Notes: a model not told the origin generated them from the letters alone. Shown: positions 44,625 to 52,680, numbered from the stretch's first letter. The stretch is DNA of 64,000 nt from Nitrospira sp. (GCA_029194535.1 JARFXR010000001.1:1744721-1808720), one strand, 5' to 3'. Translations and numbers: made by a program.

Positions 44625-46034
44625 CTAACGCGTATGCTTCCGCTGATTCAAAAACGAGCCACGATTACGTCCGGCGTAGTACACCGCCGTGCCAGTAACG
44701 AGCGTTAGGACGGCCACTGCAGAAATTGCTGGCCGAAGCATGAAACCGTAATAGATCATCCAGGCGCCGATCAGGAGATATGATGCAGGCACAAGAGGAA
44801 AGGCCAGGCTGACAGCGGGTAGGCGCTGCCAGTCTTGGCGACGTCGAAACACGAACAGCGATGACACGGTGAGGACTGTGAAGAACGTCAAGCTAAACCC
44901 GATATACGTGACAAGCTGTGGAAAGGACGTGAATGTCATGAGGATCGCGCAGATGCCCTGAACGATAACCGCGGCGATTGGTACTCGCGATCGTGGGTTC
45001 AACCGGGCAGCTACGTTGAGGAAAGCGCCGTCTTTCGCCATCGCATAGTAGACGCGCGGACCGATCGTCGTCATTGCGTTCACCGTCGACACAATGGCCA
45101 AGGCCATCAGCGCGCCAAAGAGCCCTGCCACTTGCGGACCGAAGAGCCTCGACGCGGCCAAGGCCCCCACAGCCACCACCCCCTTCATCGTTTCGAGGGG
45201 CGTTGCAAAGATGAACACGACGTTCAACGCGAGATACATCAGCGCACCCGCCAGAGTGCCAACGATGAGTGCTCGAGGCAGTGTTCGATGCGGCTCTCGG
45301 AGTTCTTCTGCGACGTAGGTGGCTGCGTTCCACCCGCTATAGCCAAACATCACCCAGAACAGGCTGACGGCAAACTGCTGCAGCAGCGGAGATGTCGATG
45401 TTCGCTCGGCTACGTGACTAAAGTTGTCCCAACTGCCTTGGCCTACGAAGCATCCCAGCAGCACAAAGGCCGCAATCACGATGACCTTGATCGTCGTGAG
45501 CACGTTCTGCACCCGAGCGACGAGGAGGATACGGCCACAGTTGAGGAGTGTTAGCACCAGAATGAGTCCGGCTGCGAGCGCCTGCGGCACACCGATTTGC
45601 CAGGTGATGCCGCCGACCTCCCCTCTGAGCGTCGCCGACTCCTGACCGAGCGACGGGAAGATGAAGGCAAGGTATCCGGCGAACGCCAATGCGGCAGCGG
45701 CGATCGGCGCAGAGAATCCAGCGAAGAACGACACCCACCCGCTCAGAAATCCCCATACAGACCCATAGGCTTGTCTGAGATAGACGTACTCTCCGCCTGA
45801 TGTCGGAAAATTGACGCCGAGTTCGGAGTAGCAGAGCGCGCCCGCGAGTGCGAAAAGAGCTCCCACGACCCAGATGCCGAGCACAAGCCATGGCTCACCC
45901 AAATCGCTGGCGAGGAATCCGGTCGTTGTGAAAATTCCGGTTCCGATCATGTTTGATACGACCAACGCGGTGGCGCTCCACATTCCGAGTTGTCGTTGCA
46001 GCGTCGGAGTGGAGTTCTGAACTATCCCAGACAT
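44625..46034 (-). CDS. APC-superfamily amino acid permease
   Basis: The 469-residue inner-membrane transporter has ~12 helices. The first unwound helix carries MIGTGIFTTTGFLASDLGEP, the substrate-binding G-x-G of the APC fold. ALCYSELGVNFPTSGGEYVY and the later PHRTLPRALIVGT are typical of the LAT/CAT-type branch. It likely exchanges or imports amino acids. A weak GGGACACCACC precedes the ATG at 46034. It stands alone between the TA module and a MITE-like element. Confidence 0.92.
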   Translation of the reverse strand: MSGIVQNSTPTLQRQLGMWSATALVVSNMIGTGIFTTTGFLASDLGEPWLVLGIWVVGALFALAGALCYSELGVNFPTSGGEYVYLRQAYGSVWGFLSGWVSFFAGFSAPIAAAALAFAGYLAFIFPSLGQESATLRGEVGGITWQIGVPQALAAGLILVLTLLNCGRILLVARVQNVLTTIKVIVIAAFVLLGCFVGQGSWDNFSHVAERTSTSPLLQQFAVSLFWVMFGYSGWNAATYVAEELREPHRTLPRALIVGTLAGALMYLALNVVFIFATPLETMKGVVAVGALAASRLFGPQVAGLFGALMALAIVSTVNAMTTIGPRVYYAMAKDGAFLNVAARLNPRSRVPIAAVIVQGICAILMTFTSFPQLVTYIGFSLTFFTVLTVSSLFVFRRRQDWQRLPAVSLAFPLVPASYLLIGAWMIYYGFMLRPAISAVAVLTLVTGTAVYYAGRNRGSFLNQRKHTR

Positions 46035-46111
46035 GGTGGTGTCCCTCTTTGTGGCATGGCAGGTCGGGGCAATCCCATCTTAAATACAAGATGCTGTTGC
46101 TGAGAATTGAG

Positions 46112-46527
46112 TTCTAGCCCACATTATTCATGACGGTTCGTAGTGAAATCGCCTGTCTGCATGTCCGCACAGGCAGGCCGAGACGCCAGGCGAGACGGGC
46201 GCGCGGAGCCCGGTGACTGACACCCTTCACCGCGTCTGCCGGCCCACAGCCCTGCAGGTGGGCGCGTGATGTCTGTCCCCGAACACTATGTCGAGGTGGC
46301 GAGCGGCGAGTCCGCCACACCAAGATTCCGCTTGAGCCGCCGCGTTCGATCAACTCGCGGCGGAGAGGTTTTTGGCCTTCGACTGCGCATGCTGGCGCGT
46401 CGCCCCCGCGCTTGCGAAATCGAGCGCCATTGGATTGTTCTTGGCACGAGAGTGAAACCTCGAAAGATGACCTCGGCTGTTTGCCAGCGGTTGCAGTAGA
46501 AGCGTTCATGAATAATGTGGGCTAGAA
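46112..46527. mobile_element. MITE-like element, 416 bp, 22-bp perfect inverted repeats
   Basis: TTCTAGCCCACATTATTCAT(GA) at 46112-46133 is exactly inverted at 46506-46527. Inside there is no transposase, only short frames without motif. It is a non-autonomous element or the two ends of a collapsed IS. It lies upstream of the permease gene and may carry its promoter region. Confidence 0.75.
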
Positions 46528-46856
46528 GCTACGTGATGAGTGACAACCGCGGCGGGTGGGAGATTAGCGAGGCGGAACGGAAATGCTCGAGAGAAATGGC
46601 CATCCCAACTGAAATCCGCCCTCTCTGTAAGACACTCACTTGTCCAGGCCCAGTTGAGAATAAAACCGCTTCCCTCGTTGATTATTATAGTGTAAAGGAG
46701 AGGTGGTGAATGTGTATAAGAATTATATATTATGTCGCCAAGACGATCAACTTACCCGTTTCAGGAACCTAATTCGACTATGCTCATCTGGACAGCAATC
46801 TGTCCGACGATTGTCGCAAGCAGTCTTAGGCAAAATGAACACAACAAGGAGTAATA

Positions 46857-47882
46857 ATGAGCTCTGTCATGACAACAGGACCGCTCGCGAGCCAGCAGCG
46901 GAGAGGTTACTGGAAACTCGGACTTGTGCTGCTGAGTATAGCCGTCATGGCGGTCGTGGCTGGGATCATCGTTGTGCGATCTTGGTTCCCGGCCGCTTGG
47001 TTTCCGGTCCATTTCTTGGTGATGAAAGTAGAGGGGCGTGTCGACTCGCGATGTTCGCTAGACTTGGCGCTTGAGAGTCGCCGTCATCGTGACGAGACGT
47101 CAAGCGCCGAACAGAAGGGGCGCGCGTATGCCAAGGTCGTCGACCGAGACGCCGGTCTAACGCGCTGGCAGACGCCATATGGACCTGTCTGGACGTCACC
47201 CCGCGATGAGGACGGCGCGCGAACTGCCGGCTTATTTTATGAGTCCAGCACGATCCGTTGGGCACGCATCGACGGCTCGCACGATTCCCCCATCCGTCAG
47301 GGCGATGTCGTCGTGGATGCTGGGGCGCATTCGGGTGAATCGACATGGGCGGCGCTACAGCTAGGGGCCAAACTGGTCATAACGATCGAACCTGACCCCG
47401 ACAACCTCGCCGTGCTGCGCCGAAATCTCGCCCGGGAGATCGCTGATGGCCGCGTGATACTGATCGATAAAGGAGTCTCTGATCGGGAAGGAACACTCAG
47501 GTTTTTCCGAGCGAATTCGCGGGCTGGCAGGTTCGAGAATGGGCCTGATCATCATCACGAAGGGGAGTCGATGACCGACGAGGTGGCCTTGCCCGTCACC
47601 ACTATCGACCAACTGGTCCGCGATCACAAGCTCACAAAGGTCGATTTCATCAAGATGGACATCGAGGGAGCCGAGGTGCCTGCACTGCACGGCGCGCGGG
47701 ACACAATTCAACGGTACAAACCCCGCATGGCCATTGGTACATATCATCGACCGGACGATTTGGTGGGCATCGAAAACGTCATCAGGGCGTACCGCTCGGA
47801 TTATCAGGTGATGCCTTCACGCTGTTTGGAAGGGTACCTTGATGGGCAACACCTTTTTCCACTGCTGCTGTACTTTTCCTAA
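46857..47882 (+). CDS. FkbM-family methyltransferase with N-terminal membrane anchor
   Basis: The 341-residue protein has a membrane helix (residues ~18-42: LGLVLLSIAVMAVVAGIIVV) and a FkbM-type SAM domain. VVVDAGAHSGESTWAALQLG is motif I, VITIEPDPDNLAVLRRNLAR follows, and VDFIKMDIEGAEVPALHGAR is the family hallmark. AAGGAG stands 5 bases before the ATG. FkbM enzymes methylate hydroxyls of glycans or small molecules. The base composition just upstream is AT-richer than the surroundings, in keeping with import. Confidence 0.88.
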   Translation: MSSVMTTGPLASQQRRGYWKLGLVLLSIAVMAVVAGIIVVRSWFPAAWFPVHFLVMKVEGRVDSRCSLDLALESRRHRDETSSAEQKGRAYAKVVDRDAGLTRWQTPYGPVWTSPRDEDGARTAGLFYESSTIRWARIDGSHDSPIRQGDVVVDAGAHSGESTWAALQLGAKLVITIEPDPDNLAVLRRNLAREIADGRVILIDKGVSDREGTLRFFRANSRAGRFENGPDHHHEGESMTDEVALPVTTIDQLVRDHKLTKVDFIKMDIEGAEVPALHGARDTIQRYKPRMAIGTYHRPDDLVGIENVIRAYRSDYQVMPSRCLEGYLDGQHLFPLLLYFS

Positions 47883-48051
47883 TCCGCGTAGTCTCCTCTG
47901 CGCCAGATCCATGTATCGAGCAGGACTTCCGCATAGCCACTCCTGCACCGTGTGGTCACACGCCAATCTAGGGAAGGTCTGATTAATTCACGTTTTCACT
48001 CGGAGGCGTGTTCCTGGGCCGGTCACAAGGGGCAATCCGGGAGCGAGAAAA

Positions 48052-48107
48052 GGGGACAGGCTGGTATTTCACAGCTTTGAGATTCTGAAAGCGTTAGAAA
48101 AGTAGCC
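48052..48107. repeat. Left part of palindromic repeat, split by IS copy 2
   Basis: From GGGGACAGGCTGGTATTTCA to GAAAAGTAGCC it follows the intact repeat at 43740-43802 with two differences. The missing TGTCCCC is on the other side of the IS (49354-49360) after the duplicated GCC. Confidence 0.9.
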
Positions 48108-48137
48108 TGAGCTGACCCCGATTTCATGGACACCGAG

Positions 48138-48998
48138 TTAAGGTAGACGCCTCGCCTCAAACTGCATGGGACTGACATAGCCCAGCGTCTGATGGAGGCG
48201 CCGTCGGTTGTAGAACACCTCGATGAATTCAAACACGGCCGCTTGCGCGTCTTCACGGGTATGAAACCGCTGCTCATGCACCAGTTCATTCTTGAGCGTG
48301 CTGAAGAAGCTTTCGACCACTGCGTTATCGAAACAGTTGCCCTTGCGACTCATGCTGGCGATCACGCCACGCTGAGCCAACAGGCGTTGGTAGGCCACAC
48401 TGGTATAGAGCGCCCCCTGATCGGAGTGATGAATGAGCCCGGGTGGCGGACACCGCTGTGCCAGCGCCATGTGCATCGCCTGGAGCGCGACGTGCTGATC
48501 GGGCTTGGCACTCATCGCCCAACCGATCACTCGCCGAGAATACAGATCTAAGATCACGGCGAGATATAGCCAGCCGGCGCGGGTCGCGATCGCGGTGAGA
48601 TCGCCCGCCCAAATGCGATTGCTGGCCGGGGCCACAAAGACCTGCCGGAGTCGGTTCGGCGCGGGCGGGGCAAACTCATGCCGTTCGATCGTCATGCGAA
48701 AGCGCCGAATGCGTTGCGCCAGAAGACCGTGTTGCCGCCGCAAGCGCGCCACGCGATGTCGGCCACACCGCACGCCGGCCAGCCGCAACGCCCGCCATAC
48801 CTTCACAGCACCGTAGCGCGCCTTCGTCTGTCGATGGAGTTCTTGGATCTGCTCGAGCAAACGCGCGTTGGCCGTCGCCCGCGCACTGGCGGGGCGCTGG
48901 CGCCAGGCATAGTAGCCGCTTCGGCTGACGCCCAGCGTGCGACACAACCCGGTGAGCCGGTATTCCGTGCGATGCGCCTGAATGAAGCGATATCTCAT
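48138..48998 (-). CDS. IS3-family transposase OrfB (copy 2)
   Basis: The 286-residue protein is identical in sequence to OrfB of copy 1, with the intact DDE core (WAGDLTAIATRAGW; HHSDQGALYTS; VVESFFSTLKNEL). The ATG at 48998 overlaps the orfA stop. Identity of the two copies points to recent transposition, or to conversion between them. Confidence 0.95.
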   Translation of the reverse strand: MRYRFIQAHRTEYRLTGLCRTLGVSRSGYYAWRQRPASARATANARLLEQIQELHRQTKARYGAVKVWRALRLAGVRCGRHRVARLRRQHGLLAQRIRRFRMTIERHEFAPPAPNRLRQVFVAPASNRIWAGDLTAIATRAGWLYLAVILDLYSRRVIGWAMSAKPDQHVALQAMHMALAQRCPPPGLIHHSDQGALYTSVAYQRLLAQRGVIASMSRKGNCFDNAVVESFFSTLKNELVHEQRFHTREDAQAAVFEFIEVFYNRRRLHQTLGYVSPMQFEARRLP

Positions 48999-49288
48999 GG
49001 CGACTCCCGCGCAAAGAACATCGCGGCTTTTTTTAAAATGTCGCGCTCCTCACGCAGCCGGGCATTCTCGCGTCGCAAGCGCGTGAGTTCATCGGCGCTG
49101 TGCGCGCGGCCGCCTTTGCCAGGGAACGCCGCCTCCCCAAAGTTCTCAATCTCGTGCTGCCATTTATAGAGGTGATTGCGTCGCAGGTCCAATTCTCGCG
49201 CGACGGCTGCTGCCGGTCGTCCCGATGACTTCCACAGTCGGACGGCCTCCAGCTTGAACTCTTTCGTGTATTGCTGTCGCTTCCCCAT
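48995..49288 (-). CDS. IS3-family transposase OrfA (copy 2)
   Basis: The 97-residue HTH protein is identical to OrfA of copy 1, with the coiled coil LTRLRRENARLREERDILKK at its end. The A7G frameshift site lies at 49026-49035. Confidence 0.95.
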   Translation of the reverse strand: MGKRQQYTKEFKLEAVRLWKSSGRPAAAVARELDLRRNHLYKWQHEIENFGEAAFPGKGGRAHSADELTRLRRENARLREERDILKKAAMFFARESP

Positions 49289-49394
49289 CGGACACCTCCC
49301 GGAACCTATTGTCCCCTTTTTGAGGTGTCCACGAAAGTGGGGCTAGCTCAGCCTGTCCCCTTTTCAAGGTGTCAGGCAAGTTTCAGTTGCCTCT

Positions 49395-49422
49395 TTGCAA
49401 GCTTTTCGGCCGAGGCTATAAT
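49395..49422 (+). promoter_or_regulatory. Strong promoter, probably giving a leaderless mRNA
   Basis: TTGCAA (49395-49400), 16 bp, TATAAT (49417-49422). The ATG of the HicB-like gene starts at 49430, only 7 bases after the -10, which is where transcription itself should start. No Shine-Dalgarno is present. Confidence 0.7.
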
Positions 49423-49429
49423 ACCGCCC

Positions 49430-49618
49430 ATGGACTCGACCAAATTTAGCTATTGGCAGGACCAAGGCCAGTGGCTCGGCTACTTGCAAGACTATCCTGA
49501 TTACTGGACGCAAGGGGAGTCGCTCAAAGACCTGCAATCCCATCTTGGCGATCTGTACCGCGATGTCTCAAGCAGCGAAATCCCATCCGTCTTGTCGATA
49601 GCTAAGGTGGTATTATGA
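49430..49618 (+). CDS. HicB-like small antitoxin-type protein
   Basis: The 62-residue protein has the HicB N-terminal half: FSYWQDQGQWLGYLQDYPDY, WTQGESLKDLQSHLGDLYRD. It lacks the DNA-binding C-terminal domain. No HicA follows; instead its stop overlaps by 4 bp (ATGA) an antitoxin gene of another family. It begins at or next to the predicted transcription start. It may be an orphan antitoxin or regulator recruited into the operon. Confidence 0.75.
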   Translation: MDSTKFSYWQDQGQWLGYLQDYPDYWTQGESLKDLQSHLGDLYRDVSSSEIPSVLSIAKVVL

Positions 49619-49815
49619 GCAATGTGGAATCCATTGAGCAGCAGATTGAAAAACTCTCTCCCGACGAGCTTGCTGCTTTTCGCCGATGGTATGCAGTGTT
49701 CGACGCCGAGGTTTGGGACCGCCAATTCGAGGCCGATATGAAGGCCGGCAAGCTCGATGCGCTGGCTGAGAAGGCTCTTCGCGCCCATATCTCAGGCCAG
49801 TCGAAGCCGCTTTGA
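49615..49815 (+). CDS. Antitoxin of a RelE-like module
   Basis: The 66-residue acidic protein (ESIEQQIEKLSPDELAAFRR, FDAEVWDRQFEADMKAGKLD) belongs to a small family that I recall directly upstream of RelE-like toxins. It has no DNA-binding motif of its own. It overlaps both neighbours by 4 bp. A remnant of a relative is at 35234. Confidence 0.75.
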   Translation: MSNVESIEQQIEKLSPDELAAFRRWYAVFDAEVWDRQFEADMKAGKLDALAEKALRAHISGQSKPL

Positions 49816-50066
49816 TCCATCACGCCTCTCCTGATTTCTGGACCTGCTACAACGCATTGCCCGCTCCCATCCGTGAACAAGCGGATCGCGCCTTTGAACT
49901 CCTGAAAGCCAATCCCAAACACCCGTCATTGCATTTTAAACAAGTGGGCCGTTTCTGGTCTACCAGAGTCGGGCTCCAATATCGGGCAGTTGTGGTCGAA
50001 GCGCCGGACGGAATCGTCTGGTTTTGGATCGGGACCCACGCGGAGTACGACAGGGTGATTCGATAG
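49812..50066 (+). CDS. RelE-like toxin
   Basis: The 84-residue protein has the ParE/RelE fold: DFWTCYNALPAPIREQADRA, KHPSLHFKQVGRFWSTRVGL, QYRAVVVE and the terminal VWFWIGTHAEYDRVI. Its TTG start overlaps the antitoxin stop (TTGA). Together with the two genes before it this is a three-gene operon with two 4-bp overlaps. Confidence 0.8.
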   Translation: MIHHASPDFWTCYNALPAPIREQADRAFELLKANPKHPSLHFKQVGRFWSTRVGLQYRAVVVEAPDGIVWFWIGTHAEYDRVIR

Positions 50067-50091
50067 TCTGATATTGTCCCTGTCTCAACTC

Positions 50092-50249
50092 ACTAGAACC
50101 TATCTCAAAATTCTTTCATGATGGGATGGGGGGCTGTGTCGTCATTCCCGCGCAGGCGGGAATCCAGTATGTTCGGGGCATTCTGGATGCCCGCTTTCGC
50201 GGGCATGACCAGTTCTTACTAGAACAGCCATTTTGAGATAGGTTCTAGT
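50092..50249. mobile_element. 158-bp MITE-like element with internal REP palindrome
   Basis: Perfect 20-bp inverted ends ACTAGAACCTATCTCAAAAT (50092-50111) and its complement (50230-50249). Inside is the common palindromic pattern CATTCCCGCGCAGGCGGGAA ... GCCCGCTTTCGCGGGCATGA. No ORF. Confidence 0.8.
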
Positions 50250-50252
50250 AGG

Positions 50253-50440
50253 TGTCTGGCTGTTTGAGCGGGCATCCGGCCTTGTGTTTCTGCCGTTCAG
50301 GGCGAGGTCGCGTCCTGGCTCCGACAAGCGGCGAGGACTGTTTCCAGTTCCATCCTGCGTAGCATCGGATGGAACAAGTTTCGCAGTCGAGCAGTCGCGA
50401 CGCCGACGGCGGTTAACAAGAGACAGGCTTAGCGCAAGTA
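50253..50440 (+). repeat. Intergenic repeat unit between TA loci (copy R1)
   Basis: It shares long stretches with 51421-51600 and 52348-52650: GGTGTCTGGCTG.TTGAGCGG, CTTGTGTTTCTGC, a hairpin GTTCCATC ... GGATGGAAC and the tail GACGCCGACGGCGG..AACAAG. It lies between the three-gene TA operon and the next TA pair. Confidence 0.7.
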
Positions 50441-50478
50441 GCCCCGACTACTCTCCAGTAGTCGCTCCCTCTCTCTCC

Positions 50479-50772
50479 TTACCGATTAACGGCGACAGCC
50501 AGCCGGAATCCCAACGCGTGGAGAAGGGCTTCTAAGCTTCTAAATTCTGGATTGCCACGTTCAGAGAGCATCTTGTAAAGGCTTTCCCGGTTGAGCTTCG
50601 TTTTCTCGGCGAGCTGTGCGACGCCCCCTTGCGCCTCGGCGACGTTTCGTAACGCCAGCAGGAACAGCTCTGGATCGTCCTCCTCCAGCGCAGCATTCAA
50701 GTATTCTTCAGCTTCTCGCGCATTCCGCAGGTTCTCGATCAGGTCTGATTGATAGACTTTGCTCTTTCTCAT
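50479..50772 (-). CDS. HigA-type antidote protein (addiction module)
   Basis: The 97-residue protein has a short N-terminal helix (SDLIENLRNAREAEEYLNAA). An HTH of the Xre type follows (AQGGVAQLAEKTKLNRESLY, KMLSERGNPEFRSLEALLHA), the layout of the 'putative addiction module antidote' family. The ATG at 50772 overlaps the toxin stop. Toxin-first gene order, as in higBA. Confidence 0.88.
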   Translation of the reverse strand: MRKSKVYQSDLIENLRNAREAEEYLNAALEEDDPELFLLALRNVAEAQGGVAQLAEKTKLNRESLYKMLSERGNPEFRSLEALLHALGFRLAVAVNR

Positions 50773-51101
50773 GGCCGACTCCTGTAATCGCTCCAATAAC
50801 GTTTCGCTGTTTCGATATCCTTGGACTGCGCGTCCTTATCGCCTCCGCAGAGAAGTAGCAGGATCGTCTTCCCCTCTTGTCCGAAATACACTCGATAGCC
50901 AGGACCATAATCAATGCGGAGCTCTTGCACGCCGTCGCCTACAGTATGGCAATCCCCGAAGTTACCCAAGCTGACTCGATCCAACCGCACCCGAATCTTT
51001 GCACGTGTCCTCTGGTCTTGTAATGAATTCAGCCAATTGCTAAATGGCTCTCGGCCCTCTGCAGTGACATAGATCCGAAGCTCCTTGGGAGTAGCCTCCA
51101 C
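50769..51101 (-). CDS. HigB/RelE-type toxin (addiction module killer)
   Basis: The 110-residue protein shows ELRIYVTAEGREPFSNWLNS, RTRAKIRVRLDRVSLGNFGD, VQELRIDYGPGYRVYFGQEG, KTILLLLCGGDKDAQSKDIE and a terminal AKRYWSDY, all typical of this killer family. GTG 51101 lies directly after an inverted-repeat operator. It is the first gene of the TA operon. Confidence 0.9.
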   Translation of the reverse strand: MEATPKELRIYVTAEGREPFSNWLNSLQDQRTRAKIRVRLDRVSLGNFGDCHTVGDGVQELRIDYGPGYRVYFGQEGKTILLLLCGGDKDAQSKDIETAKRYWSDYRSRP

Positions 51102-51105
51102 AGAG

Positions 51106-51131
51106 ATAATGTAGTTTATAAGCTACATTAT
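51106..51131 (-). promoter_or_regulatory. 9-bp inverted repeat operator before the toxin gene
   Basis: ATAATGTAG and CTACATTAT flank an 8-bp AT-rich spacer. On the minus strand TTGCAA, 17 bp and TACATT could be the promoter, with the -10 inside one arm. Binding of the HigA-like protein here would block transcription. Confidence 0.65.
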
Positions 51132-51224
51132 TGCAAGAGTCATTATGAAAGACTGAGTCTCCGCTACGTTCGCGGTCATTTGAGGCTTGTGTTTCACCTC
51201 TTGCCTTACTTCCCCTGATGTTGG

Positions 51225-51600
51225 TAGAGGGCCCACTGCTTTCGGGGCCGTTGCGGTTTGTGTTTCCGCCGTCAGTCCTCTCCACCCCTGAAACATTCAC
51301 GGCACTTAGAGCGGGAGTGGGGGCCTTCAGGTGCTAGGCGAGCATGACCGGAGGAGCGAGGTATCCGCCGAGGGTTGGCTGGGAAGGAAAACTGGAACTG
51401 ACACCATCATGTCTATCAAGAGGTGCCTGACAGCTTGAGCGGGCATAGGGCCTTGTGTTTCTGCTATTGTCGCGCTAACGCGGCATGCTCGGCAGGTGGC
51501 ATCACTGTCCGCAGTTCCATTCAAGCCTGCCTTGGAATGGAACAAGTTTCGATGCCAAGCGCCAGCGAAACTAACGGCAGCCAACAAGGCCCCGCCAGAG
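51225..51600 (+). repeat. Intergenic repeat unit between TA loci (copy R2)
   Basis: Positions ~51240-51420 match 52185-52345 at high identity (GTTTGTGTTTCCGCCGTCAG; CTAGGCGAGCATGACCGGAG; GGAGCGAGGTATCCGCCGAG). Positions 51421-51600 match R1 and R3. No protein is supported in it. Confidence 0.75.
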
Positions 51601-51635
51601 TGAAAACAGTCAGACGCCTTGCTCGCAACGCACAG

Positions 51636-51899
51636 CTATCGTGCAACGATATTAACCTGAGCGGAATAGCCGAGCTGAGAGAGGAGTTGCTCGCAATCTT
51701 CCCATGCGAGTCCGAACGTGCGCACATCAGCAGCACCGATTCTGGCAATGGCATTGCGAATAGTCATGAAGTGGGCTGGGTCAAAGTCATTATCCATCAG
51801 TGTCGACTCCGCCCAATCGACAAGGGCGGCCAACGACAGATCGTGACGGAGATAGGCTCCGAGCTTTTCTGCGAGAGATTCGCGGGTCACGAGTGACAT
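51636..51899 (-). CDS. TA-like small protein, second gene of a pair
   Basis: The 87-residue protein is acidic: LVTRESLAEKLGAYLRHDLS, LAALVDWAESTLMDNDFD, TFGLAWEDCEQLLSQLGYSA. It begins 5 bp after the stop of its partner. I recall this family next to the partner type below, in accessory regions; toxin or antitoxin assignment is not known. Confidence 0.6.
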   Translation of the reverse strand: MSLVTRESLAEKLGAYLRHDLSLAALVDWAESTLMDNDFDPAHFMTIRNAIARIGAADVRTFGLAWEDCEQLLSQLGYSAQVNIVAR

Positions 51900-51904
51900 A
51901 ACGG

Positions 51905-52141
51905 TTATACCTTCCGATGGCCTAAGTCTACCGGATACTTGTGATGGACCTCAACCAATTGTCCGATTTCGTCGTACACTTCCTGGTAAAAGCGGGTTGT
52001 CACTTCCTTCGTGTCCACCTCTTTGAGATACCGGAGTTTCCAGCCTGATCGGCTTGAGACATCGAGCCAATATCGTCTTTGTCCATCAGGTAAGTCCTCC
52101 CAATGTTGAAACTTCCGTTCATTCTGTTCTCTTGTGCTCAC
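51905..52141 (-). CDS. TA-like small protein, first gene of a pair
   Basis: The 78-residue protein (STREQNERKFQHWEDLPDGQ, RRYWLDVSSRSGWKLRYLKE, YDEIGQLVEVHHKYPVDLGH) starts with GTG 52141 after AAGAGGA; a TTG at 52150 is possible. It has a compact beta-rich pattern. The pairing, size and context among TA modules suggest a TA-type couple; this is inference. Confidence 0.6.
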   Translation of the reverse strand: MSTREQNERKFQHWEDLPDGQRRYWLDVSSRSGWKLRYLKEVDTKEVTTRFYQEVYDEIGQLVEVHHKYPVDLGHRKV

Positions 52142-52184
52142 AGTGAGCAATCCTCTTGAATTTGTTTTCGGCTGTCAAGCTTGC

Positions 52185-52680
52185 GGTTTGTGTTTCCGCC
52201 GTCAGTCCTCTCCACCCCTGAAACATTCACGGCACTTAGAGCGGGAGTGGGGGCCTTGGGGTGCTAGGCGAGCATGACCGGAGGAGCGAGGTATCCGCCG
52301 AGGGCTGGCCGCGAAGGAAAGCTGGAACTGATCATTATGTCTATCAAGGGGTGTCTGGCTGCTTGAGCGGCATTGGGCCTTTGTTTCTGCTGTCGTCGCG
52401 CTGGCGCGTCCTGCTCGGGCAGCATCGATGTCCACAGTTCTCCTCTCTCCCCCCTAATGTTGGTAGGGGATGCCCGCTGCGTTCGCGGCCGTTGCGGCTT
52501 GTGTTTCCGCCGTTCAAGGCGCGATCGCGTTCTGGATCCGACAGGCGGCGAGGACTGTTTGCAGTTCCATCCTGCGTAGCATCGGATGGAACAAGTTCCG
52601 CAGCCGAGCGGTCGCGGCGCCGACGGCGGCCAACAAGGCGCAGGCTTAGCGAAAGCAGGGGCTTCCCATCTCCCTCCCGC
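52185..52680 (+). repeat. Intergenic repeat unit between TA loci (copy R3)
   Basis: It contains the 51240-51420 sequence again, then the R1/R2 unit, with an extra copy of the GTTTCCGCCGTTCAAGGCGC part. The hairpin GTTCCATCCTGCGTAGCATC / GGATGGAAC and the tail CGACGGCGGCCAACAAGGCG are well kept. It is the last unit before the radical SAM cluster. Confidence 0.75.

Larger units (their letters stand above)
48108..49350 (-). mobile_element. IS3-family insertion sequence, copy 2
   Basis: The 1243-bp element has the same ends and ORFs as copy 1 and is in the same orientation. GCC is duplicated on both sides (48105-48107; 49351-49353). It interrupts a GGGGACAGGCT...AGCCTGTCCCC repeat. Confidence 0.95.

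Noticed and set aside
50253-52680. Integron attC sites between TA loci
   Set aside because: The repeats have a hairpin and AACAA-type tails, but clear RYYYAAC/GTTRRRY core pairs were not found, the genes are not all in one direction and no integrase is present.
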